From positions 2,964,336-3,028,335 of the forward strand of contig OY821749.1 of assembly GCA_963682055.1 (NCBI GenBank): a DNA stretch of 64,000 nt. The letters run 5' to 3'. The number at the start of each line of letters is the position of its first letter. The first letter of the stretch is position 1. The notes under the pieces were generated by a model that was given only the letters and a program-made list of their open reading frames with translations, made no database searches and was not told where the DNA came from. Positions 22,886 to 33,474 of this stretch are shown one piece after another. The position numbers and the translations under genes are program-made. This DNA is from Primula veris. Lineage: Eukaryota > Streptophyta > Magnoliopsida > Ericales > Primulaceae.

Positions 22886-25800
22886 CTATGGGGGGGCCAC
22901 CAATTTAATGGGCTTTAATCCCATTCCGTTCGATGACGTCTCGACTCCCACTTGAGTCAAGCCTTTAGTTAATGGATCCGCTATGTTTTCCTTTGATCTT
23001 ACAAAATCTAAGGATACCACACCATTGGATAACAATTCCCTTACGGATTTATGTCTCCGACGTATATGTCGAGACTTTCCATTATACATATGATCCTGAG
23101 CCCGCGCAATAGCTGATTGACTATCACAATGCATGCTTATTGCGGGAACAGGTTTCGGCCACATTGGAATTCCTTCCAATAGACTTCTCAGCCAGTCTGC
23201 CTCTTCGGTTGCTAAGTCCAACGCTATGAATTCTGATTCCATAGTTGACCTTGCAATACATGTCTGTTTGGAGGATCTCCAAGACACAGCAGCTCCTCCC
23301 ATTATAAACACATATCCACTCGTGAATCTTGTGCTATTGGAGTCTGATATCCAGTTGGCATCTGAATACCCTTCCAGTACCGCTGGATATCTGGTATAGT
23401 GCAGCCCGTAATCGGCTGAAAACCTCATATACCTGAGAAGTTTCATTATGGCCTTCCAGTGTTCCTCATTTGGATTACTAGTGTACCTGCTCAGTCTACT
23501 CACTGAGTTTGCTATGTCTGGTCTAGTGCAATTCATTATATACATGAGACTGCCTATGACTCGAGAGAACTCCAATTGATTCACACTTTTACCGAAATTC
23601 CTTTTCAGGTTACAGTTGAACTCAATTGGGGTTCTTGACATAGCTTTACTGTCCTTGTCAAACTTGTCTAAAACTTGTTTAACATAGTGACCTTGGGACA
23701 AGGCATACCCTTATGATGTTTTGGTAATCTTCATACCAAGTATTACATCAGCTATACCCAGGTCCTTCATATCGAAGTGTTGTGATAACATTTTCTTTGT
23801 GGAGCTGATTCTATCATTACTCCCAATTATGATCATGTCATCCACATAGAGACAGATCTTCCACTTCCTTTAGAGTAGACACATTTATCACACTCATTAA
23901 TGTGAAAACCGTTTGATAGCATAATTCTATCAAACTTCTCGTGCCATTGCTTTGGCGCTTGTTTGAGTCCATATAGAGACTTTACAAGTTTGCACACTTG
24001 GTGCTCTTTACCAGGAACTACAAACCCTTCCGGTTGTTCCATGTAAATCTCTTCTTCCAGTTCTCCATTTAGAAACACCGTCTTTACATCCATTTGATGT
24101 ATTTCCATATCAAACAAAGCTGCGAGAGCAATGACGATTCGGATAGACGTTTTCCTGGAGACAGGGGCATATGTGTCAAAATAATCGACACCTTCCGTTT
24201 GCCTGAAGCCTTTTACTACAAGTCTCGCCTTGTATTTCTCAATCGTGCCGTCAACCTTTAACTTCCTCTTGAAGATCCACTTGTGACCTAGGGGCTTGCA
24301 TCCTTTCGGAAGATCCACTAGTTCCCAAGTGTGGTTTTGCATGATTGATTCAATTTCATTTTGAATAGCTTCTTCCCAATATTGGGAATCCGGTGTTGAC
24401 ATAGCTTGTTTATATGTCGCCGGTTCGCCTTCAACCATGAAGGTTAGGAAATCAGGTCCAAAGGAAGTTTCCTTCCTTGCCCTTTTGCTGCGCCGAGGCT
24501 CTTCCTCTTCCTCTTCCTCTGTCGGTTCACTTGCCCCCACATTTCCTTCACTGTTCAACTCTTCAGTTGGTACAGATGTAGGTAATTTCCGGGGAAAGAA
24601 ATCTTCAAAGAAAGAAGCCTCTCGGCTTTCCATATATGTATCTACGTGCACATCGGGATTGTCCGACTTGTGCACGAGAAACCGATATGCACTACTATTC
24701 TGTGCATATCCGATGAACACCCAGTCCACCGTCTTAGGACCAATTCTCATCCTCTTAGGAGTGGGAACTAGGACCTTTGCGAGACAACCCCAAACCCGCA
24801 GGTTCTTATAACTGGGTTGATGACCTTTCCATAATTCATATGGAGTCTTTTCTCGCTTCTTATGTGGTAACTTGTTTAAAACATAGTTAGCAAAAAGTAT
24901 CGCTTCTCCCCACATGTTCTGGGGTAACCCAGAACTGATTAGCATAGCATTCATCATTTCCTTGAGCGTTCTATTTTTACGCTCAGCAACCCCATTTTGC
25001 TCGGGAGTGTATGGGGCTGTGGTTTGATGTATAATGCCGCTTTCAGCGCATATCTGTTCAAACGGTGATTCATATTCACCGCCTCTATCACTTCTCAATG
25101 TTTTAATCTTCCTATTGAGTTGATTTTCCACTTCGGTCTTATATAGAGCGAATTTCTCTACTGCTTCGTCTTTACTTCTCATTAAGTAAACGTAGCAGTA
25201 TCTAGTACAATCATCTATAAAGGTGATAAAGTACTTTTTCCCTCCTCGCGTTTGTATAAACTTTAAGTCGCATACATCCGTGTGTATTAGACCGAGAGGT
25301 TCACTTTCTCGTTCAACATGTTGAAACGATGATTTCGTTAATTTTGCTTCTACACAAATCTCACATTTGTGTTGCTTATCAAAAACGAAATTTGGTATTA
25401 GTTTTAGTGAAATTAATTTCTTTAAAGAATTATAATTCACGTGACCTAATCTACCATGCCACAAATGAAATGACTCAAATAAATAATTAAACTCAGAATT
25501 TTTATTGGCCTCTTGGGCAACAGTCATTACAGTACTTGTGCCAGCCTCAGCTTTAGCACCTTTATTGGGAGCAGGTGTCCCTACGTTCAACTTAAACATG
25601 TCGTTGGTCATATAGCCACGGCCTACATAGACACCATTCTTGGTGATTACAAGTTTATCGGATTCTAAAACTAGCTTGAACCCGTTCTTCACCATCACTG
25701 ATCCAGATACCAGATTCTTGCGGATATCCGAAACATGAAGCACATTTGTCAACCTCAGCTCTTTTCCCGAGGTCATCTTCATCACGACCATTCCTTTTCC

Positions 25801-27153
25801 TTCCACCTTGGAAGTAGCAGAATTTTCCATGAAGCAGCTTTCTCCCTCTACCACTTCATAGGCCTTAAACATCCACCTTGTTGAGCAGATGTGGCTTGTG
25901 GCGCCGATATCCAGCCACCACTCTTTGGGGTTGCTCCCCACGAGATTGACCTCAGAGACCACAGCAGTAAAATGGTCGTCATCTCGTCCTCCCTCTGCCA
26001 GATGTGCATGAGCTGGAGCTTTCCTCTTTCCCTTGCCCTTAAAGTTCCTCGGGGGGGGGGGGGGGGGCTTAGGCTTAGCAGCGCCTTTATTGTCATAACA
26101 GTCCACAGCACGATGGCCGGTCCTGTTACACACAAAGCAGGTTCCCGCAAATTTCTTTGCGACAACAGCACTGCCTCCGGTGTCAAAACGTTTCCGTTTG
26201 ACATTGGAGCTTTCGACCACATTGGCCTTTGCCATCGGGATGACAGCACCACCGACTCTCCTCACGGAGCGACGGTTGCTCACCTCGATATTGAGCTTCT
26301 CAATGAGCCCCTCCAACCTCATTTCCTTCCGCTTGTGCTTCAGGTAGTTTTGAAAGTCTTTCCAAGACGGCGGCAATTTCTCAATCATGAGTGCCACCTG
26401 GAAAGGCTCATTAATAACTAGCCGCTCAGCCTCAAGACGGTGATAAATCAGTTGGAGCTCCTCAACTTGCTCCATGACACCCCTGCTGTCAGTCATACGG
26501 TACTCGTGAAAGTCCGTGACAACAAATCTCTTTGTGCCAGCGTTATTCTCCTTGTACTTATTTTCGAGAGTCTCCCACAGCTCCTTTGCAGTAGCTTTGG
26601 GCTCGAAAACACTGAACAGCGTGTCATCTAGAGCACACAGGATATAGTTCTTGCATAGGTAGTCGGCATGTCTCCATGCCTCAACCGCAGAGAACTACTG
26701 CTCGTCCAGATCGTCCTCGCTTAGGACGGGAGCAGTCTCCTTAAGAAACCTGGTCAAATTCAGAGTGGTGAGATAAAACAGCATCTTTTGCTGCCAACGT
26801 TTGAAGTTGTCTCCCCTGAATTTTTCCGGTTTCTCCAGATGAGAAGTCGGCAAAGTAGGCACTGCCGAATACATCGGTGCCTTGCCCTTGGCCGCAGCCT
26901 TGGCTCTTGCCGCAGCCTTGGCTCTTGCCGCAGCCTTAGCTGCAGCCTTGGCCGTGGCCGCTGCTTCGGCCGCAGCCTCAGCTTTGGCCGTAGCATCCGG
27001 CATAGCCGCAACCGCGGCGGCCTCAGCCGCTGCAACTGCGTCATCGGCGTTAGCCCCCACAATCGCATCGCCCCCAGTGTTATGGACATCTCCACCAACC
27101 ACTGGGTCATGCTCACTTCCGATAGGCAACTCAATAGGCGACGTGTTTGTCAT
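22886..27153 (-). pseudogene. Copia-1 gag-pol polyprotein, multiply broken
   Basis: Starts at the ATG at 27153 (MTNTSPIELP) and ends at 22886. In order: an Ala/Lys-rich N-terminal part; the gag core with EKFRGDNFKRWQQKM; zinc knuckle CFVCNRTGHRAVDC; protease WWLDIGATSH, where the usual DSG/DTG triad is DIG; integrase HGRLGH with CEICVEAKL and the catalytic core; reverse transcriptase; RNase H. Breaks: TAG at 26695-26697 in gag (codon 153); a 13-bp deletion near 23862 just before the YVDD active site, relative to the second family, which shifts the frame to a TGA at 23833-23835; and TAA at 23711-23713. The normal product would self-assemble, reverse transcribe and integrate. With these lesions it cannot act by itself. 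Confidence 0.9.
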
Positions 27154-27507
27154 CTGAAACGACAAGACAAGACGTATGAGATACGCGTACAATAAATTCT
27201 ATAAACAAACACCAAAACTGATATTTGGGTTTGTAAAAGAATTATCAAACAAAATAAAATAAACTCTTTATCCTTTTGAATATCAATACGGTTGATATTA
27301 AAAGGATTAAAACAATTCTTATTGAATACCAATACGGTTGGTATCAACAAGAAAATAAAATTAAAATAAAACTGTTTGGAATTTATTCTTTGTAATTCAA
27401 TTTCTAATATAATTTAGAATTGAAAACAATAAAGCATTATTCCTTATAAAAAATAAATAATTGTATTAATCAATACACGAAGGAAACAACAGACTATCGG
27501 TTAAGAT

Positions 27508-28913
27508 TGTTGGTTTCCGTGTACGAAATAACAATTAATAATAAATAAAGGACTAAACAGTAATTAAATAAAACCAGTGTAATCTTTATTAATTTCCAAA
27601 TGAAATACAATAAACTGATTACAACATGTAGGTACTGAATAGTAAATAAAGCAAACGTTATCAGATTATTATTAATTAATAATCTGATGTACTGATTTGC
27701 AATTAAAAGAAACTGCCGGATTGGAAAGTATAGACTTAACAGCCGGACTGTTCTGTTATGAATTTAAAATACAGGACTGAATTGAAACTAATCTAAATAC
27801 AGAATTAAATTACATAAATGTAATTACAGCAATAAAACAGAACTTTAAACTAATTACAGAATAGTCCAAACAGAATATAAAAACTACAGCTAAGGACATA
27901 ATATTAAAATACTGAAATTTAAATACTGAATTGGAAAAAACAGAATGTAAAAGACAGAATTTAAGTGCGGAAAATAAACGGACGGAATGTAAAAATTAAT
28001 CAGACGAGGCTACTGTTAACAGTATGCCCTTAACCGATATTCGCCCAACCACCTTAGGTTTCTGGTTGCGTTGGCGTTTCGATCCCAAGGTACAACGTCT
28101 CTCGGAAGACTCGCCGGAAACTGGCGACGAGTCTAAGTCGAGCTTTTAGTGGGTGGTTCTCTCTGGTTCTAAGATGTTATGAATAAAAAATATATGCAGG
28201 CTTTTAGAGAGAAGATAGACTGATTTGAATGTGTGAAATGTGAAGGGATGGCTGCCTCTTTATAGAGGATTCTGAAACCGCATAATTAAATGTGGTCATT
28301 AATTTCTGGGAGTTACATCCCCAGAATCCGCCTCCAATCACTGCTGGAGTTTCAAACCTTTTAGAACTCTAGGGACTGCTCTTGTAAATATTTAAAAGTC
28401 CCTTTTCAGATTTAGTACAAGACCCAAGACCCGAGACAAATCCCAAATCCCAAATCCCGCATCCCGCATCCCGCGGCCCGCGGCCCGAGTCCCGAGACCC
28501 GAGACCCGAGCGAGCGCGCGCGTGTGTGGTACACACTAACCCACTCATGGGTATGCGGACTTTATTAGTTTACCAACTACATGGGATGGACTTGTATATA
28601 TAGAGTAAAAAACAACCTTGTTTTTCCAATGTGGGATAACCCTCATGGTTTATTCCCACTCTCTACTCCACTTTCCAGATTTCGGTTTTTCCCTCTTTCG
28701 AGTACCAACATTCGAGTCCAATTATCATTCACACCATTCCTCCGAATAGGTCATGCGATATACCGTTGCGAAGCTCGTCGCACGAGCTACTCAAACGCAT
28801 AGAGTATGGCCTCAGAAAAACTGAGGAGTCGCATTAAAAATTGACTCAAAGTTGGTCCCTGACCACTTTGGAAAAACATGTTTAAACTACATGTTTTCCT
28901 ATTTTTTCCAACA
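27508..28913 (-). repeat. Copia-1 5' LTR (right)
   Basis: 1406 bp, the promoter-bearing LTR. Relative to the left LTR it has an extra CTGAAATTTAAATA segment near 27911 and a longer CCC-rich array near 28430-28510. Confidence 0.9.
28258..28264 (-). promoter_or_regulatory. TATA box of Copia-1 5' LTR
   Basis: Minus strand reads CCTCTATAAAGAGG. Its position in the LTR matches the TATAAAAGG motif of the second copia family. Transcription would run leftwards into gag. Confidence 0.5.
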
Positions 28914-28961
28914 GTGGAACTGACGCACAACACCGCACCACAGTACTTCCATCCTGGAAAT
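28914..28961 (-). mobile_element. Inverted Cassandra LTR fragment, right part
   Basis: GTGGAACTGACGCACAACAC and following bases continue the inverted LTR that stops at 20986. The last LTR bases (the TGTGACGACCC end) are lost or diverged. Confidence 0.75.
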
Positions 28962-29103
28962 TCTCGTTATTTGCCTAACCATCTTTTTTCTCGTTATTTG
29001 CCTAACCATCTTTTTTGCAGGAAGTTATATGCAGTTACGGTTTATACTCACATATTATACTTTATTATAGTTTCTTTAAGTTAGTAGTCCTACTGAGTAT
29101 TTT
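28962..29103. repeat. Spacer with a 27-bp tandem duplication
   Basis: TCTCGTTATTTGCCTAACCA followed by TCTTTTT occurs twice in a row (28962-28988, 28989-29015). The remaining 90 bases are AT-rich and unassigned. Confidence 0.7.
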
Positions 29104-29224
29104 CAAGGAAATTTTGTGGTGCGGTGTTGTGCGTCAGTCCCACATCACCCAGATATGAGAGTACCCGTATGGTATATGAGCTTAAAGATCCATTTCCTAT
29201 CAACAAGGCCTTTTAAAGCCGTGC

Positions 29225-29312
29225 GGCACAACAGCGAGGACGGAACTCCACAGTTAAGCGTGCTTAACTTGGAGTAGTACCAGGATGGGTGACCCCCCTG
29301 GGAAGTTGTGCC
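29225..29312 (+). repeat. 5S rRNA-like domain, Cassandra-2 5' LTR
   Basis: AGTTAAGCGTGC (A-box) and AGGATGGGTGACC (C-box) are present, closed by GGCACAAC and GTTGTGCC. Confidence 0.78.
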
Positions 29313-29625
29313 AAAGCGGACAATATTGTTGATACGGGCGTAGCAGTTCGGTCCGTGGGGCCGGGTCGTTACAGGTGGTATCAGAGCCTCTATCTGGCCC
29401 AAAATGTAGGGACTAGCACGTGTGTGTGAGCCCCTGAAGGACGACGTGCCCGACGAGGACGTTGTGCCTAAAGGGAGGGTGATTGTGACGACCCAGATTT
29501 CCAGGAAGGAAATTCTGTGGTGCGGTGTTGTACGTCAGTCCCACATCGCCCAGATATGAGAGTACCCGTATTGTATATGTGCTTAAAGATCCATTTCCTA
29601 TCAACAAGGCCTTTTAAAGCCGTGC

Positions 29626-29713
29626 GGCACAACAGCAAGGACGGAACTCCACAGTTAAGCGTGCTTAACTTGGCGTAGTACCAGGATGGGTGACCCCCCT
29701 GGGAAGTTGTGCC
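29626..29713 (+). repeat. 5S rRNA-like domain, Cassandra-2 3' LTR
   Basis: Same boxes and closing stem as the 5' LTR copy, with one change before the C-box (TGGCGTAGTACC). Confidence 0.78.
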
Positions 29714-29846
29714 AAAGCGGACAATATTGTTGATACGGGCGTAGCAGTTCGGTCCGTGGGGCCGGGTCGTTACAGTTTAAGTTTTATTTATGTGAAAAAC
29801 GTCTAAAAACTTATTCATCACTCTGAACTTTAGTCACAAGGGCCAA

Positions 29847-30343
29847 GAGAAAAATGTATGATAAATTTTGAAAGACCACAAATGAATCAAATGATAAGAT
29901 TACCATAATGTCATTTGTCAAAAACAAATCAAAACTGTCAATGTTGCAGATTACTAAATCAAATAGTTGATAATAAATTTTAAGTTTTTTTTTTTAATCC
30001 AAGCCAAGTTGTTCAATGTTCAAATTGAACTAATCCAAACTAAGACATCACTCTGGATTCACCGTGTTAACTTACGAATCCACAAACTGAATAATGGGGA
30101 CATAAAAAGATAATGTCGTGCTTTTACAATTATTTATTTCATCCTCAAATTTTAAGTCATCTATGTTATGCATGTGGCTACTAATGTAACTTCTTTTTAA
30201 AAAATATGGACCGCGGATGTTAACTTTAAACTACAAGAACCCTATTTTGATACGATGATAGAGTTGTTTTTCAAAAGTATGGGGACCATGAATTCTACAA
30301 TTGAAATTATAGGGACTAAACAGAAAGTCATATCACATGAATC
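29847..30343 (+). repeat. Dispersed repeat, copy A
   Basis: Matches 39466-39935 in the same orientation over about 480 bases, with roughly one change in five. Shared blocks include ATGAATCAAATGATAAGATT, TTATGCATGTG, CTAATGTAACTTCTTTTTA and AGAAAGTCATATCAC. Confidence 0.7.
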
Positions 30344-30345
30344 AA

Positions 30346-31037
30346 TTGATTTAATATATTTACTGATATATTGTTTAAATAATATGAATATTTGATATTA
30401 GTTGTTATAGGTTATCATTCTAAATACATGTGTAAATGAAAATGAGACCATTTGGAGAACTTAAAATTGAAGTGATCATATAATTTTTTTAGACGGGACA
30501 AGCAGTAATTAATATGCGATTATAATAATTTCAACAATTAGTACACTGGGAAACATAATCATTGAAGGCACAATTATAATTTTACTACACACATTGCAAT
30601 TTTAACTACTCTCAATAAATATGACTTTTTTTTTAAAAAGAAATATGTAATCTTCTTAGATAATTAACTAGGAACTTTTCCCATATAATTACAAGGGTAT
30701 TGAAATGTTCCAATATTTATGAAGTGCTCTAATTTTGATTTTAATATTTTTTATATGTATTGCTTTTACCAAATTTTTGTATAATTGCTTTTTTCTTTAA
30801 TGTCTTATTGTTAATTTTAGCGTTTGAAAAAAATATGGAAACTTTGTAGCACTTTTTAATTTGAAAAGGTAGTAAAAATAAATATATTACCACATATATT
30901 TTGTCTGCATGCATTCATGCTACAATCATGGTATTCTCTATTTGGAGTGACGAAGGAAGCGAATTCAAGTCAAAATCATTAACAATAAATGAGTTTATAA
31001 TATTATCTTTTAGAATGTAAGTGAATATATTGTTAGA
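30346..31037. other. AT-rich intergenic stretch, nothing recognised
   Basis: No coding frame or repeat was supported here. Confidence 0.4.
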
Positions 31038-31418
31038 GAGTCCAAATGTTTTAACCCATATTCTTTATCCTTTTTTGTGCCCCCTTACTTATTTTTACTT
31101 AAATTTTAAATTTTCACAACTTATACCGCAACTTTATAAATTTTTATATTATATTGTATTCAAATTTTAAAACATTTGAACATAATATTATTTTAGACAA
31201 TATTTTTAATATTCAATGTTTAATTTATACTAATTTATACATTTATTTCAAAATAAATTTTGTGTGGATTTAAAAAAAATAATAATTATTAAATGTATTG
31301 ATACATGTATTATAGTAATTGTACAATTTTTTTCAAATTTTTTCAAATTTTTTTTGGATAAAATAAGGAAGGGGGCACAGAAGGAATAGAGAAATGGGAT
31401 ATAAGATTTGGACTCATC
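31038..31418. mobile_element. TIR-type miniature element, about 380 bp
   Basis: Inverted ends of about 60 bases: left GAGTCCAAATGTTTTAACCC through TTTTTGTGCCCCCTTACTTA; the right end's complement gives GAGTCCAAATCTTATATCCC through CTGTGCCCCCTTCCTTATTT. GTTAGAG flanks both sides (31032-31038 and 31419-31425). The inside is AT-rich and non-coding. Confidence 0.6.
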
Positions 31419-31425
31419 GTTAGAG

Positions 31426-32050
31426 CATCTATTAGTTATGTTAGATCATGTGTTATCTTTGATGTTAAAAAAGTTGTTAAAGATAACAATGTTGTTAATG
31501 TTGTTAATTGATGATGTGAAAAAATATCATTAATTTTGAACGTGAACTCTATTTAAAATATTACTATTTTAGTTCCTATTTTAGTTTGGTTTACAAAATG
31601 ACTAATTAATGAGATTTTAATTAATAATTAATTTTAATTAAAATTAAATAACTTTGTTAATTTAATACACTAATGTGAATGTTAAATTTAAGTTACACAT
31701 GTGTCATTTAACATGCAATTAAAGAATAATGTGTCAAACTTAATATTATTAAAATTAACACAAATATATTGTGGATGTTATTATGAGGGATGAGTTCACC
31801 TATGTCAAAAGTTAAAATTATTAATGGACAACTTTAATAGGTTTTTTGTTTTCATGATCGGAAATTATGTTATTCAAATTGGCAGACTAATAAACTTGTT
31901 ATCCAACAACATCCCGACAAAATTAATTCTGCTTTTTTTTTTGTTGTTGTAATTTTAAATTCCGGTAGGAACTTAAGTCAATTCTTGAAGTTAATGTACT
32001 TAAATTCAAAATTTGAGTTGAAAATAACTTATCTCCCTAGTAATCAACTA
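31426..32050. other. AT-rich intergenic stretch
   Basis: No gene seen. It has many AATTTTAATT-type short inverted tracts but no border that can be defended. Confidence 0.4.
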
Positions 32051-32297
32051 TTCCCTCCGTTACTTCTGTTCGTATTTAATTGTCTATTATGAAATTACGT
32101 GCAATTTTAACAGGTCAAGAACTTATATCAAAATTATTGGAATGAAATTTTTTTAATTGATCATATATATATTTCAAATGTTAAATTTTATAATTAGATT
32201 TTAAAAACATTCATTTCGATAATTTTTATACAAGTTATAAACCGGTCAAAATTGCATATACTTTCGTAATAGATCATTAAATGAAAACGGAGAGAGT
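32051..32297. mobile_element. Stowaway-like MITE (Tc1/mariner type)
   Basis: The left end TTCCCTCCGTTACTTCTG and the right end (complement CTCTCTCCGTTTTCAT) are the CTCCCTCCGT-type ends of Stowaway elements. Matching ATTTAATTGTCTATTATGAA and ATTTAATGATCTATTACGAA continue inwards. TA dinucleotides flank both sides. About 247 bp, non-coding. Confidence 0.65.
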
Positions 32298-32616
32298 ATA
32301 TAATAAATATATGTAATATGAAATGTGCAATGAAAATAATCCGCATCTAAAAGAATCAAACAGTGAAATAAAGATGCCACTATAAGTTAGGTGTGTTTCG
32401 GCCCTTTTAGGTGTCTCCCAAATGCAAACACGAAGATATTGCTATTATAGCTAAGAATAATCGATACGCAAAAATAATTAGTGAAGGTTTTACCGAGCTA
32501 TAGTTCGGATAGATGCATGGTGTCGAATAGATAATGTTATGACTCGTGTTTTTTTTTTTTTGTTATAATTACTTCCTTTTTAATGTTATTTTATATAAAT
32601 CTACTAAAAGTAAGTT

Positions 32617-33474
32617 TGTTAGGTCCTACATCCAAGATTCTAGTGACATATTGTTTGTTATCATATTGGAAAATATAGTTTTATATATTCATAATAAACT
32701 CTTAATATACATGTATTGTGTAACGATTAAGTTCAAATTGTGCATTCAGTTGCAACCGCAGTTGGAACTGACTATGCTGGACATATTCTGTAATATTCGG
32801 TCAAAAATATTTTAGAAGAATCAAAACGTGTTGAACAAGTTTAGATGATTTGAAGGTATCTCTGAATGATAGAAAGAATATATTGAACATCTTTTCTTAT
32901 TGGAATAGAAGACTTAAAAGGAATTGATAAAAAAACATAAAAAAAAAAAAAAAAAAAAAGATTCTTTGAAATTATCTTGAAGACAATTAAATTAAAGATC
33001 TGTATAATTTTGAATAAAACAAGATCCGATTTGTTAGAAGACAAAGACTAATTAACTAAAAGATATATATTTGAAGATCTCCAAGTCGGACAAGTGAAGA
33101 AGATAAAAGTAAATATTTTACTTAATGATCAAGTTAGAATCTTTTGTAAATTATATATATAAAGCCTATTATCATTTAGAATACAATGTAGATATACTAA
33201 GATAAAAAAAACCCGTTATACATGAGAGAGAAACAAAGTTAAAAAGATCGTGGCGGGATGCCATTAGAGATTGACAGTTGTGAGTTAGAGATGGTAAAAT
33301 AGGCATATATATGAGGGAGTCATGATATTGTAAGTCGAGTCTTATCATTATTTCTTTCAATATCAATAAATGTTGGGTGAGGGCTCCGGAGATGTAGACA
33401 AGTTGATCATGTCGAACCCCGTTTAAAAACATCTCGTGTTCAATGTTTTTTTATTAACTTCATTATATTCGTCA
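32617..33474 (+). mobile_element. Possible solo LTR or LTR remnant
   Basis: Starts TGTTAGGTCCTACA, a common copia LTR start. A TATATATATAAAGCC TATA-like site lies near 33150. A later block, GGAGATGTAGACAAGTTGAT followed by CATGTCGAACC and CGTTTAAAAACATCTCGTG, resembles the R/U5 part of plant copia LTRs. No second LTR, primer-binding site or matching target duplication was found. Borders are guesses. Confidence 0.35.

Larger units (their letters stand above)
20987..28913 (-). mobile_element. Ty1/copia LTR retrotransposon Copia-1, complete but inactive
   Basis: LTRs of 1371 bp (20987-22357) and 1406 bp (27508-28913), both TGTTGG...CCAACA, enclose a gag-pol region on the minus strand, so the right LTR is the 5' LTR. 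The polypurine tract is at 22358-22372 (ATGTGGGGGAT on the minus strand). Flanks are GTGGG (20982-20986) and GTGGA (28914-28918), a 5-bp target duplication with one change. The site lies inside the inverted Cassandra LTR. The two LTRs differ at few positions apart from short indels and a CCC-rich array, so insertion looks fairly recent. The domain order protease, integrase, reverse transcriptase, RNase H defines Copia. Confidence 0.93.
29104..29774 (+). mobile_element. Cassandra TRIM retrotransposon, copy 2, 5' truncated
   Basis: 5' LTR 29104-29373 lacks about the first 20 bases. 3' LTR 29484-29774 is full length (TGTGACGACCC...GGGTCGTTACA). The primer-binding site TGGTATCAGAGC is at 29376-29387 and the polypurine tract AAAGGGAGGG at 29470-29479. 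5S-like domains are at 29225-29312 and 29626-29713. There is no coding frame inside. Confidence 0.85.
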
